A stretch of 64,000 bases of DNA from Methanosarcina sp. UBA289 (GTDB lineage: Archaea; Halobacteriota; Methanosarcinia; Methanosarcinales; Methanosarcinaceae), in contig DAKJ01000004.1 in the NCBI GenBank assembly GCA_002496565.1, forward strand, positions 9,792 through 73,791, given 5' to 3'. Below are positions 26,299-36,174 of the stretch, in pieces. How positions within the stretch are numbered: the first letter of the stretch is position 1; every line of letters begins with the position of its first letter. The notes below the pieces were generated by a model. The model saw only the letters and a list, made by a program, of their open reading frames with translations, searched no databases and had not been told where the DNA came from. Position numbers and translations under genes: made by a program.

Positions 26299-27432
26299 AT
26301 GGGAGCAAGCGCTGACAATGAAAGTTTAGTCCTGAATACCAAAACTCCTATAATGACCTTTGAGGGCGGCAAGCTCTACAAAACTGGATCTCTGAACGTA
26401 GTCGAGCTTCACGGTAGCTATAGGGAAATGGGAAGACAGTATGGGGCGCTACAAAAGAAGGAGCTGAACGAAATTTACGGTAATATAAGCGCCGATTTCG
26501 ACAAAAATCCCGAGTTTACATATGATGTCATGCTGCAGGATGCAAGATCTAACTTCAGGTTTTATCCGCATAGATACAAGGAGATCATATACGGAATGGC
26601 TGAGACCTCAGGTCTAGGGCTTGATAAGCAGCTGATAGTCAATGATTTAGAAACCTACGTAAACTTACAGGAAGGGCAGTGCTCAGGAGTCGCTGCCTGG
26701 GGTAACTATACTTCAGGTGGCCCTCTGGTCTTCGGTCGAAACTACGATATGGGGCCAAAATTCGCTAATTACGCAACTGTAGCCGTCTACAACCCCGATG
26801 ACGGAAGTGTCCCAGTAGCAAGCATAACCTACACGGGAGTTATCTATGTGACCTCAGGCATGAATAAAGAAGGGATGTTCCTGGAGCTTAACAACGGCCA
26901 GATCTCCGAGAATATGCAGCGTGATAATAGAGTATTCTCTCCAGTTTCTTTATTCTCATTCCTGGAGAGTTCGGCTGATCTCGATCAGATTGACGCACAA
27001 TTCCATACATCCTATCCTGATAATGCGTACATAGTGAACGTAGCTAACGAAACAGGGGCCTATTCCTACGAATGGGCAACCTCTGATGTCGTGCGCAGGG
27101 CACCCGATAAGGATGGCCTGCTGGTAGCCACAAATCACTTCGTCGATCCTTTCTGGGGATTAGCGTCTATTGCATTAGACGATCAGGACCCCGCATTTAC
27201 AGCACATAGGCGTGCAAATCTGCTTGCCTTGGGTGAGAAATATAAAGGAAAGTTTAATCCCGAAGTCATGATGGAGACTATGAGCATACCCCTGGAGAAA
27301 GGTGGAGCATTTAGAGCTCCCAACGTCACAAGTTATCAAATAGTCGCCGTGCCCAAAGAGCTGAAGGTTTGGGTCAGAGTACCAGAGGTACAGGAATGGA
27401 CTGAGGTAGATCTGAAGCCGCTATTTAACTAA
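26299..27432 (+). CDS. C45-type (acyl-CoA:6-aminopenicillanate acyltransferase-like) hydrolase
   Basis: 377 residues from the internal ATG. The pattern fits the C45/NTN-hydrolase family: VVELHGSYREMGRQYGALQK near the N-terminus, then QCSGVAAWG with the catalytic Cys at residue 128, GRNYDMG and GMNKEGMFLELNN. The family self-cleaves before that Cys to give the active N-terminal nucleophile. The upstream codons 26215-26298, in the same frame, encode a good signal peptide (SRSVFFAKKIVHFLLLFILL then AIAWQPAMGASA) preceded by GGGGGGAG at 26203-26210, but contain no ATG, GTG or TTG start. The real start is therefore either a non-canonical codon or lost; the protein was surely exported. It precedes two S9 peptidases by 45 bases. 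Confidence 0.8.
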   Translation: MGASADNESLVLNTKTPIMTFEGGKLYKTGSLNVVELHGSYREMGRQYGALQKKELNEIYGNISADFDKNPEFTYDVMLQDARSNFRFYPHRYKEIIYGMAETSGLGLDKQLIVNDLETYVNLQEGQCSGVAAWGNYTSGGPLVFGRNYDMGPKFANYATVAVYNPDDGSVPVASITYTGVIYVTSGMNKEGMFLELNNGQISENMQRDNRVFSPVSLFSFLESSADLDQIDAQFHTSYPDNAYIVNVANETGAYSYEWATSDVVRRAPDKDGLLVATNHFVDPFWGLASIALDDQDPAFTAHRRANLLALGEKYKGKFNPEVMMETMSIPLEKGGAFRAPNVTSYQIVAVPKELKVWVRVPEVQEWTEVDLKPLFN

Positions 27433-27477
27433 AAATGAGCATTTTCTTGAGTGATCGAGTGAATACGAGGTATCAAT

Positions 27478-29847
27478 ATGCTGATCCCAAGAGCATTATG
27501 GCTATTGAGCATTAAGCCACCTAAAAGGCAGAGCCTTACAAGCATCTGCTTTTTCTCCTTAGCCCTGGTATGCCTTCTAATGTTTCCCGCGATGACGCCT
27601 TTGGCAGAAGCTGGAACTAATGATGATGCAACTGAATTCTCAGCCAGCCTCACTGGCTATGAGAAAGCTGACAGATTCTTACCTGACAATGCAACTGCAT
27701 CCATGTTCAACGTCAGCATCACTCCCAATTGGATAAAGGGCACTAATTCCTTCTGGTACACAAAGAATGACCATGAAGGCAAGAAGTTCATGCTTGTAGA
27801 TACTGTGAATCTAACTAAGGATAAGGCCTTCAACCATGAGCTGCTTGCTAAAGCTCTCTCTAACGCGTCCAATACCACGGTTAATTCCTCAGATCTTCCC
27901 TTTGATAAGATCTCATTCCTACCTGGCATGAAAAGCATACGCTTTTCTGCATTCGACAAATCCTGGCAATGTGATCTCAATAGCTACCTTGTCATCAATG
28001 CTTCTCCCTGGGCTGAGGAATCCGAAGGAGAGTTGCTTTCGCCTGATGGAAAGCTTGCCGTTTTTATTCAGGATCACAATTTATGGATTAGAGAGCTTGA
28101 AACAAACGAGACTTATCCTCTAACTGCAGATGGCACTAAGGACTATGGCTATGTGGATTCAGATTTCTTCAATGCTACTGTTACCGGTGAGCGCCTGGGG
28201 ATAAAGCCTGAGCCGCCTGCTCCTACAACATGGTCCCCGGATTCAAGGAAAATAGCCACATTCAAAATGGATGAAAGGAATGTCAAATCTATCTCGCTGC
28301 TGCAATACGTGCCTGAAAATAGTTCCAGGCCAAAAGTTTGGACATACAAGTACCCCATGCCAGGGGACGAATATATACCAATGTACGAACCCATGTTGTT
28401 GGATGTAGTTTCGCGGAAGGTCATTCCTGTTCAACATAGTGCTTATCCGGAGACCAAGGAGCTAACATATTCTTATTATTGGAACACAGCAGGTGATACT
28501 CTCTACTCTGTTTACGATGAGAGGGATGAGAAGAAGCTTCACCTTTTTAGAATAGATCCTTCAACCGGTCAAGCAAAAGAGATCCTTAATGAGAGCTCAC
28601 CTACTTATATTGAGTGGCAACAACCAAATTTCAAGTCCCTAGATAATGGCGATTTCATCTGGTTCTCTGAGCGCAGTGGCTATGGGCATCTCTATCTCTA
28701 TGATAAGAATGGAAGCCTGAAGAATCCCATTACAGCAGGGAACTGGACTGTAAGAAATCTCTTATATGTGGATGAAAACCGGTCACTGGTATATTTCACT
28801 GCTGGAGGTAGGGAGACAGGTAGAGACCCTTATTATCAACATTTGTACAGGGTTAACTTAAACGGGAACAACCTGGAACTCCTCACCCCTGAGGATGCAG
28901 ATCATCAAATAAGTATGGAACCGGATGGAAGTACCTTTGTTGATACTTATTCCCGAGTGGATCTTCCGCCAGTTACTGTTCTTAGATCAAATGATGGAAA
29001 GACACTCCTCACTCTGGAAGAGGGAGATATCGACAACCTGCTCTCAATGGGCTGGAAGTTTCCTGAAAGATTCAGTGTAAAGTCATTAGATGGTCAGTAC
29101 GATATCTATGGCATAATCATCCGACCAACTACTTTCAATGCATCTATGAAATATCCGGTAATAGAGTACGTGTACCCTGGTCCGCAGGCTGCAATAACAC
29201 CAAAGACATTTCCCTATGAAGATGCAGAGACCTGGAAGGCTGTATGGTTAAACCAGGCTCTTTCTGAAATGGGGTTCGTTGTGGTAATTATGGACGCTCC
29301 TGGAACTCCTGGTCGTTCCAAAGCCTTTCACGATGTTTCTTATGGGCACCTGGGCATTGCTGGAGGGCTGGCTGACCATGTCAATGGCCTACAACAGCTT
29401 GCCAAAGATAGGCCTTACATAGATCTGGATAAGGTTGGAATTTATGGACATTCCGGAGGTGGCTTCATGACAGCTCAGGCACTCCTTACTTATCCCAATT
29501 TCTATAAGGTGGGTGTAGCATCATCAGGTAACTACGACAGCCGATATTACTCGGAAATTTGGGGGGAAAAATACGAGGGCATGCCTCAGGTAAGCAATTA
29601 CACTGAGCAGATCACTGAGTTGAAGGCATCGAATCTGACAGGGCATCTCTTACTGGCGACAGGAGATATGGATGATAATGTCCACCCCTCCCAGACTATG
29701 CAGCTAGTTGACGCGTTGATAAAGGCAAATAAGAAATTCGACATGCTAATTGTGCCAAATGCAAACCACTATTACTTCTCAGATAACGAATACGTATTGT
29801 ATAGGGTTTTCAATTATTTCGTGGAAAACCTGAAAGGCACACCTTAA
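27478..29847 (+). CDS. Exported S9 (DPP IV-like) peptidase 1
   Basis: 789 residues. A hydrophobic segment (about 22-42, SICFFSLALVCLLMFPAMTP) is a signal peptide or anchor. Residues about 60-520 are the DPP IV N-terminal beta-propeller. The C-terminal alpha/beta-hydrolase has GHSGGGFMTAQA with the catalytic Ser near 659, GDMDDNVHPSQTM with the Asp near 732 and NANHYYF with the His near 762. It should remove dipeptides from peptides outside the cell. GAGGT six bases before the ATG supports the start. Many N-glycosylation sequons (NxT/S) are present, as expected for a surface protein. Tandem duplicate of the following gene. Confidence 0.9.
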   Translation: MLIPRALWLLSIKPPKRQSLTSICFFSLALVCLLMFPAMTPLAEAGTNDDATEFSASLTGYEKADRFLPDNATASMFNVSITPNWIKGTNSFWYTKNDHEGKKFMLVDTVNLTKDKAFNHELLAKALSNASNTTVNSSDLPFDKISFLPGMKSIRFSAFDKSWQCDLNSYLVINASPWAEESEGELLSPDGKLAVFIQDHNLWIRELETNETYPLTADGTKDYGYVDSDFFNATVTGERLGIKPEPPAPTTWSPDSRKIATFKMDERNVKSISLLQYVPENSSRPKVWTYKYPMPGDEYIPMYEPMLLDVVSRKVIPVQHSAYPETKELTYSYYWNTAGDTLYSVYDERDEKKLHLFRIDPSTGQAKEILNESSPTYIEWQQPNFKSLDNGDFIWFSERSGYGHLYLYDKNGSLKNPITAGNWTVRNLLYVDENRSLVYFTAGGRETGRDPYYQHLYRVNLNGNNLELLTPEDADHQISMEPDGSTFVDTYSRVDLPPVTVLRSNDGKTLLTLEEGDIDNLLSMGWKFPERFSVKSLDGQYDIYGIIIRPTTFNASMKYPVIEYVYPGPQAAITPKTFPYEDAETWKAVWLNQALSEMGFVVVIMDAPGTPGRSKAFHDVSYGHLGIAGGLADHVNGLQQLAKDRPYIDLDKVGIYGHSGGGFMTAQALLTYPNFYKVGVASSGNYDSRYYSEIWGEKYEGMPQVSNYTEQITELKASNLTGHLLLATGDMDDNVHPSQTMQLVDALIKANKKFDMLIVPNANHYYFSDNEYVLYRVFNYFVENLKGTP

Positions 29848-29925
29848 TTTTTATTTGATTTAAATCAGAAAGACTCATAAGAACATCATATCTTCATTAG
29901 TTGTCCAAAAAGAAAGGGGGTCAAT

Positions 29926-32349
29926 ATGCAAATCTTACTTGCTAGACTGGGAGATCCAAAACCATCACCTATTAAGCCATCTAAAAATAGGCCGTCTAAA
30001 AGGCAGAGCCTCACAAGCATCTGCTTTTTTTCCTTAGCCCTGGTATCTCTTCTACTGTTGTCTGCAATGATGCCTTTGGCAGAAGCTGAAACTATTGATA
30101 ATGCGACTAAAAATGAGACTGGTTTCTCAACCAATGTGGCTGAATTCTCAGCCAACTTCACTGGCTATGAAAACGCAGATAAATTCTTGCCTGATAATGC
30201 AACTGCATCGATGTTCAATGTCAGCATTACTCCTAATTGGATAAACGGCACTAACTCCTTCTGGTACACAAAGAATGACCGTGAAGGCAAGAAGTTCATG
30301 CTCGCAGATACTGTAAATCTAACTAAGGATGAAGCCTTCAATCATGAGCTGCTTGCTAAGGCTCTCTCTAATGCATCCAATACCACGGTCAACTCCTCAG
30401 ATCTTCCCTTCGATAAGATCTCATTCCTGCCTGGCATGAAAAGCATACGTTTTTCTGCTTTCAATAAATCCTGGCAATGTGACCTCCAGAGTTACCGTGT
30501 CAGTAATGCTTCGCCCTGGGCTGAGGAATCGGAGGGGGAGTTGCTTTCACCTGATGGAAAGCTTGCCGTTTTTATTCAGGATCACAATTTATGGATCAGG
30601 GAGACGGAAACTGGCGAGACTTATCCTCTAACTGCAGATGGCATTAAAAACTATGCCTATGGTGAGTACTCCGATAACTACAATGAAAAATTGTCTCAGG
30701 AGCGTCTGGGGATAAAATCCAAGCCTCTTGCAGAATGGTCTCCCGATTCAAGAAAAATAGCCACATTCAAAATGGATGAAAGGAATGTCGAACCTATCTC
30801 GCTGCTGCAATACGTGCCCGAGAATAGCTCCAGGCCAAAGGTTTGGACATATAAGTATCCCATGCCAGGGGACGAATATATACCAATGTATGAGCCCATA
30901 GTGCTGGATGTTGTTTCGAGGAAGGTCATTCCTGTTCAACATAGTGCTTTCCCTGAGACATTGGATTTAGAGTACCCTTACAAATGGGATAAAGCAGGTG
31001 ATACTCTCTACTCAATTTACGATGAGAGGGATGAGAAGAAGCTTCACCTTCTGAGAATAGACCCTTCAACCGGTCAAACAAAAGAAATCCTTAACGAGAG
31101 CGCACCTACTTATATTGAGTGGCAACAACCAAATTTCAAGGTACTAGATAACGGCGACTTCATCTGGTTCTCTGAACGTAGTGGCTATGGTCATCTCTAC
31201 CTCTATGATAAGAACGGCAGCCTGAAAAATCCCATTACAGCAGGGAACTGGACTGTAAGAAATCTCTTCTATGTGGATGAAAACCGGTCACTGGTATATT
31301 TCACTGCTGGAGGTAGGGAAACAGGTAGAGATCCATATTATCAACACTTATACCGGGTTAACTTAAACGGGAGCAACCTGGAACTTCTCACCCCTGAGGA
31401 TGCGGATCATCATGTGAGTATGTCGCTGGATGGAAGTACCTTTGTCGATACTTATTCCCGAGTGGATCTTCCGCCAGTTACCGTGCTAAGATCAAATGAT
31501 GGACGGACACTACTCACTCTGGAAGAGGGAGATATCGACGACCTGCTCTCAATGGGCTGGAAGTTTCCTGAAAGATTTAGCGTAAAATCATTAGATGGTC
31601 AGTACGATATTTATGGCATAATCATCCGACCAACTACTTTCAATGCATCTATGAAATATCCGGTAATAGAGTTCGTATACCCAGGCCCGCAGACTACAAT
31701 AACACCCAAATCATTCCCCTATATTGCTGGAGGCTGGAACCCAATTTGGCTGAACCAGGCTCTCTCTGAAATAGGATTCATTGTGGTAATTATGGACGCC
31801 CCTGGAACTCCTGGTCGTTCCAAAGCCTTCCACGATGTTTCTTATGGCCACCTTGGCATTGCTGGAGGGTTAGCCGACCATATGAATGGCTTACAACAGC
31901 TTGCCAAAGATCGGCCTTACATGGATCTGGATAGGGTTGGAATGTATGGGCATTCAGGAGGAGGCTTCATGACAGCTCAGGCACTCCTTACTTACCCGAA
32001 GTTCTATAAGGTGGGTGTAGCATCGTCAGGCAACTACGATAGTCGATATTATGTGGCATCTTGGGGAGAGAAATACGAGGGTATGCCCCAGGTAAGCAAT
32101 TACACGGAGCAGATCACTGAATTGAAGGCTGAGGATCTGACAGGGCATCTCCTACTTGTGACAGGAGATATGGATGATAATGTCCACCCCTCCCAGACTA
32201 TGCAGCTCGTTGATGCATTCATAAAAGCAAATAAGAAATTTGACATGCTAATTGTGCCCAACGCAAACCATGATGACTTCCCGGAGAATGAATATTTATT
32301 GCACAGGGTTTTCGATTACTTCGTGGAAAACCTGAAGGGCACAACTTAA
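29926..32349 (+). CDS. Exported S9 (DPP IV-like) peptidase 2
   Basis: 807 residues, a paralogue of the gene before it; most positions are the same through the propeller and hydrolase domains, and the catalytic GHSGGG, DMDDNVHP and NANHDDF motifs are intact. Differences gather near the N-terminus (a longer Asn/Thr-rich stretch after the signal peptide), around blade residues 240-260 and near residues 600-620. Shine-Dalgarno AGGGGGT precedes the ATG. The gap of 78 bases to the first copy suggests cotranscription. Divergence between the two could change substrate range. Same export signal, so it is extracellular or membrane-anchored. Confidence 0.9.
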   Translation: MQILLARLGDPKPSPIKPSKNRPSKRQSLTSICFFSLALVSLLLLSAMMPLAEAETIDNATKNETGFSTNVAEFSANFTGYENADKFLPDNATASMFNVSITPNWINGTNSFWYTKNDREGKKFMLADTVNLTKDEAFNHELLAKALSNASNTTVNSSDLPFDKISFLPGMKSIRFSAFNKSWQCDLQSYRVSNASPWAEESEGELLSPDGKLAVFIQDHNLWIRETETGETYPLTADGIKNYAYGEYSDNYNEKLSQERLGIKSKPLAEWSPDSRKIATFKMDERNVEPISLLQYVPENSSRPKVWTYKYPMPGDEYIPMYEPIVLDVVSRKVIPVQHSAFPETLDLEYPYKWDKAGDTLYSIYDERDEKKLHLLRIDPSTGQTKEILNESAPTYIEWQQPNFKVLDNGDFIWFSERSGYGHLYLYDKNGSLKNPITAGNWTVRNLFYVDENRSLVYFTAGGRETGRDPYYQHLYRVNLNGSNLELLTPEDADHHVSMSLDGSTFVDTYSRVDLPPVTVLRSNDGRTLLTLEEGDIDDLLSMGWKFPERFSVKSLDGQYDIYGIIIRPTTFNASMKYPVIEFVYPGPQTTITPKSFPYIAGGWNPIWLNQALSEIGFIVVIMDAPGTPGRSKAFHDVSYGHLGIAGGLADHMNGLQQLAKDRPYMDLDRVGMYGHSGGGFMTAQALLTYPKFYKVGVASSGNYDSRYYVASWGEKYEGMPQVSNYTEQITELKAEDLTGHLLLVTGDMDDNVHPSQTMQLVDAFIKANKKFDMLIVPNANHDDFPENEYLLHRVFDYFVENLKGTT

Positions 32350-32389
32350 TTTTTTAGTGGTATCTAGGTTTAAAAGAGGTGTTGAAAAG

Positions 32390-33292
32390 TTATCTATTTT
32401 CTATTTTATTTATAAAATTTCGCACAACCTCAAGATACTCACCTTTTTTTTCAAGGTGATGTTCATGAGAGGCGCCCTCAAAGATAACAATCTCAGAGCC
32501 CGGGAGCATGCTATGGTAGTATGTAGTTGAAGACGGGGTAGCTTCATCATAGCGTCCGCAGGTGAAAAGGGTAGGAACAGATATTTCTTTCAGCAAATCT
32601 ACTCGCTCATAATTTTTGAGACATCCTGTAAGTGTAAACTCACTTGGACCCCACATTTGTTCATAGACTTCGTGCCCTAATTTTTCCAAAGTTCTATTTA
32701 GGCAGTCCGGCCAGGGATCCAGGCGGCAGACGTGGATCTTATAATAAATCATCATAGCATCTTGATATTCCTTGGAGTCGAAACATCCAGATATCTCACT
32801 CTCGTTAATTGTTTTTTGGAGAGCATCCGAAAGCTCCAAAAGATAGAGTTTCTGATCTGAGGCGAAGCGCGAGGAACTGAGGCAAGGACCTGAGAGAATT
32901 AGGCTCATTACACCCTTAGGTTTTTTAACTAACATAAAATCGACAGCTAACATAGTTCCCCATGATTGGCCAAGCAGATGCATTTTATCAAGACCCAAAT
33001 AGCTCCTAACCTGTTCAAGCTCACTTACAAAGCGCTCCACTGTCCAAAGGAATTTATCGCTGGGCTTATCGGAATTGCCACACCCGAGTTGATCATAGAA
33101 AATCACTGGTCGTTCGTCACTCAAAGCTTCAAGGGGTTCAAGATAGTCATGAGGTGCGCCAGGGCCACCATGCAATACCAGAAGAGGGATTTTTTTCCTA
33201 TTTGCCCCGACAATTTTATACCATATTTTCCCGCCAGTTACTGGGATATAACCCTCGACACCTTTGGCACTACCCTCTCCTTCATAATTCAT
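32390..33292 (-). CDS. Proline iminopeptidase-type alpha/beta hydrolase
   Basis: 300 residues, no signal peptide. S33 motifs are complete: HGGPGAPHDYLE (oxyanion hole), YDQLGCGNSDKP, GQSWGTMLA with the catalytic Ser near 109, GRYDEATP with the Asp and GASHEHHLEK with the His. The closest described type is the tricorn-interacting factor F1/prolyl iminopeptidase group, which releases N-terminal residues from short peptides in the cytoplasm. It faces the two S9 peptidases tail to tail (40 bases apart), so together they could digest imported peptides. Own promoter in the region after 33292. Confidence 0.88.
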   Translation of the reverse strand: MNYEGEGSAKGVEGYIPVTGGKIWYKIVGANRKKIPLLVLHGGPGAPHDYLEPLEALSDERPVIFYDQLGCGNSDKPSDKFLWTVERFVSELEQVRSYLGLDKMHLLGQSWGTMLAVDFMLVKKPKGVMSLILSGPCLSSSRFASDQKLYLLELSDALQKTINESEISGCFDSKEYQDAMMIYYKIHVCRLDPWPDCLNRTLEKLGHEVYEQMWGPSEFTLTGCLKNYERVDLLKEISVPTLFTCGRYDEATPSSTTYYHSMLPGSEIVIFEGASHEHHLEKKGEYLEVVRNFINKIENR

Positions 33293-33947
33293 AATTCTTC
33301 ACTGGATATTATATTAACAATATTATATAAATAGTGTCTGGATTTATCAAGTTACTCGAGACGCTTATAGCTACAACAACAGCACCTACGAATTTGTGGT
33401 TGTTATATGGTTATTTTTACTAGAAGTTGCTTTGCTGCCATCATTATGCTATGATATTGCTTGCTGGGTCATATTTTCAAAATATATGAATTTGGCATTA
33501 AAATAAATAGTAGAGCGCTAGTGGCTCACTCTAAGGAAACATTAACTTACGCCGTCCTATTGCTTCCTTTACTGTTGAAGCTTTACTGTTGAAACTTAAA
33601 TGAACTTTTTTTTGGTTTCTGGCAGGCCGATCCTTTTGTAGGGTTAATAGTAGTGGTATTTTAAGTAAAGACATGAGTGGTGGGAAGAGGCGAACAAAGA
33701 TGAAGAGGAGGAGTAGATAAATGAGTACAAAAAGATACCTTTCTATGCATAGCACTTTGAGATTGTAACTTCCTTTGGCCGTAATGACTGATGGTTAAAG
33801 ATGCTTTGCTGTTCTACATCATGTAAAAATCCAGGAAAATATGGCTGATTACACAAATATGTGCAGTTAAACAGATCTTTGAGAAAAGAAGCTTGAAAAA
33901 TTGTAATATTAATTAAAACCATTTAAATATTTTAAAAAAATTTTAAG
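33293..33947. other. Intergenic region without a convincing gene
   Basis: About 650 bases between the iminopeptidase gene and tRNA-Ala. A minus-strand frame of 74 codons (33531-33755) starts with a hydrophobic run but lacks a ribosome-binding site and a match to any family. A short direct repeat, TTTACTGTTGAA, occurs at about 33569 and 33583. Otherwise nothing. Confidence 0.4.
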
Positions 33948-34019
33948 TGGACCGGTCGGGAATTGAACCCGAGGCCTCTACCATGCCAAGGTAGCGATCT
34001 TCCCCTGATCTACCGGCCC
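33948..34019 (-). tRNA. tRNA-Ala (anticodon GGC)
   Basis: 72 bases folding as a full cloverleaf: acceptor GGGCCGG/CCGGTCC with the G3:U70 pair that defines alanine tRNA, D stem GATC/GATC, anticodon stem CTACC/GGTAG around loop TTGGCAT (GGC), T stem TCGGG/CCCGA with loop TTCAATT. The discriminator is A and CCA is not encoded. Lies 220 bases before the tRNA-Ile pair, opposite strand. Confidence 0.95.
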
Positions 34020-34241
34020 ATATTGGGCTTTGCTTTATCAGCATCCCTCATACACTCGATATACTATATAAAGCTATCGCCCTCCGACCCGGCAACTTAT
34101 AAATAAAATTTTAAAGTTTGGAAACTCACTATCTTCAAGCAAAAGCTATAAGTAGTAAATTGAGTATTAGAAGTGTTGTCGGATTGAGATGCTTTCCCGA
34201 GAAAGCCTTTCAACTTCGAAAATCTTAAATACCTGACACTT

Positions 34242-34318
34242 GGGCCCGTAGCTTAGCTTGGTGGAGCGCACGGCTGATAACCGTGAGGTCCTGCGTTCGA
34301 ATCGCAGCGGGCCCACCA
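34242..34318 (+). tRNA. tRNA-Ile (anticodon GAT), copy 1, with encoded CCA
   Basis: Acceptor GGGCCCG/CGGGCCC, anticodon stem CACGG/CCGTG around CTGATAA, so the anticodon is GAT. T-loop TTCGAAT. The CCA is encoded. A promoter-like CTTAAATAC lies about 20 bases upstream. Identical to the copy 140 bases downstream. Confidence 0.95.
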
Positions 34319-34381
34319 TAATTAAAAATCCTTTCTTAGGAAAATTTTCAGGTTTTTGTAACCACATTTGTTCTTCATTTC

Positions 34382-34458
34382 GGGCCCGTAGCTTAGCTTG
34401 GTGGAGCGCACGGCTGATAACCGTGAGGTCCTGCGTTCGAATCGCAGCGGGCCCACCA
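34382..34458 (+). tRNA. tRNA-Ile (anticodon GAT), copy 2, with encoded CCA
   Basis: Identical over its whole length to the copy at 34242-34318, including the encoded CCA; only the spacer differs. Probably a tandem duplication transcribed as one precursor. The following 290 bases (34459-34750) are AT-rich and hold no gene. Confidence 0.95.
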
Positions 34459-34750
34459 AGTATTTATTTAATTTTATCATATCGAATTTTTGTTATGTTG
34501 AATTCTTATTATTTCGAGCCTTTTTGAGATTTCTTGAGTCTTTTTTCATGTTTCTCATCTTTTTATTATAAACATTTTTATGAAAACTCTGAAAAAAGAA
34601 ATTTAAATAAAAATGACAATTTTCGAAGCTACTTTGTATAATTGGAAATTTTTTGATAATTATTCTTTAAACAAACATTTTTTGTTACGTTTTCTGTAGC
34701 AAAAGAATCATCAGGGAAAAGTTTGAGTGGGGAAATCCCCACAAAGAATT

Positions 34751-35164
34751 TCAGGAAATGCTTTTCAGCCTTTCGATATTTCCGATCACAATTCTGCTTT
34801 CGGCTATGATCTTTTCTTCTATCTTGCTGACAATGCAATCCATTGGGACTGTAAGCTTGTATAGCTTGACAGGTCTGCCTTTACCTTTTGATTTCTTTTC
34901 TTCCCGGATATCAATCCAGTTATTTTCACGGAGATATCGCATTGCGACACTGACTTCAGGCTGTCTCAAGCCTGATATAATCTCAATACTCTGGGATGAA
35001 ATTTCCCTTCCTTTTGAAAGGCATGCAAGCGTAAGAGCAATTGGCCTACTGACATTAATTCTTCTAAATAATTCAATCATTTCGTATTCATTTGATCCCA
35101 TAGTCATCGGGATTTCTTCTTTTGTGTCAGAAATATCCATAACTGGACCAATTTCATCTACCAT
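34751..35164 (-). CDS. Winged-helix transcriptional regulator
   Basis: 137 residues. The core (about 30-100) is a winged helix: INVSRPIALTLACLSKGREI, SSQSIEIISGLRQPEVSVAM (recognition helix) and RYLRENNWIDIREEKKSKGK (wing). The C-terminal third (VPMDCIVSKIEEKIIAESRI) is a long helix typical of dimerisation. It resembles the archaeal ArsR/TrmB-like single-domain regulators; no metal-binding Cys pattern is present. A paralogue lies 1 kb away at 36175-36576. The target is unknown; it may be itself or neighbours such as hdrACB. ATG 35164. Confidence 0.82.
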   Translation of the reverse strand: MVDEIGPVMDISDTKEEIPMTMGSNEYEMIELFRRINVSRPIALTLACLSKGREISSQSIEIISGLRQPEVSVAMRYLRENNWIDIREEKKSKGKGRPVKLYKLTVPMDCIVSKIEEKIIAESRIVIGNIERLKSIS

Positions 35165-36174
35165 TTAATCACCCAAAGAGCCATTATAGAGTCCATTAAT
35201 ATAAATATTTACTTATGTTTTCTTTTTAATATTTATTAGTTTATATCCATGTTTTATATCTTTTTAATGTCTCTCCATGCTGAAGACTTTGAAAAAACGC
35301 TGTTCATTTTCTTCTAAACCTATTAATAGATTCTATATTTTTAAAAACATTTTCTCTTTTTAATAAAATTAAAAAATCTCTAATATTTCTTTCAACTAAA
35401 ATTCTCTTTTAAACTCAGAATTCGTTTATTAATTCTGCCTTTCTTTTAGGATTCAAAATCTATTTTTAATTTCGTCTTTTTTAAACTCAAGTTTTGCTTA
35501 AAATTCAAATTTTGAATTTTAACTATGTTCTACATAATAACAAGGAGTTGCTTAATTAGGCGTTTGGGCCTTAGATATAACATTTAAAAAAGAAATATTC
35601 TATTTAAGGAAGGCTTTGAGATAAGCTTCACTAAATCTATCATTCCAGTTCTTCAAAGTTATAAGGTTGTAAAAATAATTTTCAGGGCATCCTTATATTA
35701 GAAATTCATAAAGTTTACGAGCTACCCTCTTTAGCTCTCTTGAGATGTTTCTCCTTTGTATCTTTTGCATTATTTTATATTTTTAAAGGATCCGCGGTTG
35801 AGTTAACAACTCAATAGCAATAGATTTAAAACAGTATGAATTACAGGATTAATTAAACAGCCTATCATGCTTGATTTTAACCCTCAAGCGAGTAAATCTT
35901 AATCTTGCAACCGAAAGATTTCTGGTTCTTTGTTATTTTCGAAATACAGATTCGAATGGAAATAGATATTAGAGGGATTGAGAAAAGATAACACAATTAT
36001 AGGAAAGTGTTAGGAATATTTTGAAATTCCCTCAAATATTTTATTTAACATAGAAGAAGTCGAATCCGGGTTATAAAACCCAGACTGTAGAATAAGAATT
36101 TTAAGTCTTAGAATTTTAAATCTTCTAAGAATTTGCAGATAGCGCTTGTGATGTCTCTGCTTTTAAATTGATTT
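35165..36174. other. 1-kb non-coding AT-rich spacer between the two regulators
   Basis: No gene is seen. The spacer is strongly AT-rich and contains a perfect palindrome at 35500-35520 (arm AAAATTCAAA, centre T), which could be a binding site or a hairpin. Its length and the paralogy of the flanking genes suggest a duplication with loss of what lay between, but no remnant is readable. Confidence 0.45.

Noticed and set aside
33531..33755. 74-codon minus-strand frame with hydrophobic start
   Set aside because: No Shine-Dalgarno and no recognisable family; the hydrophobic part arises from T-rich codons.
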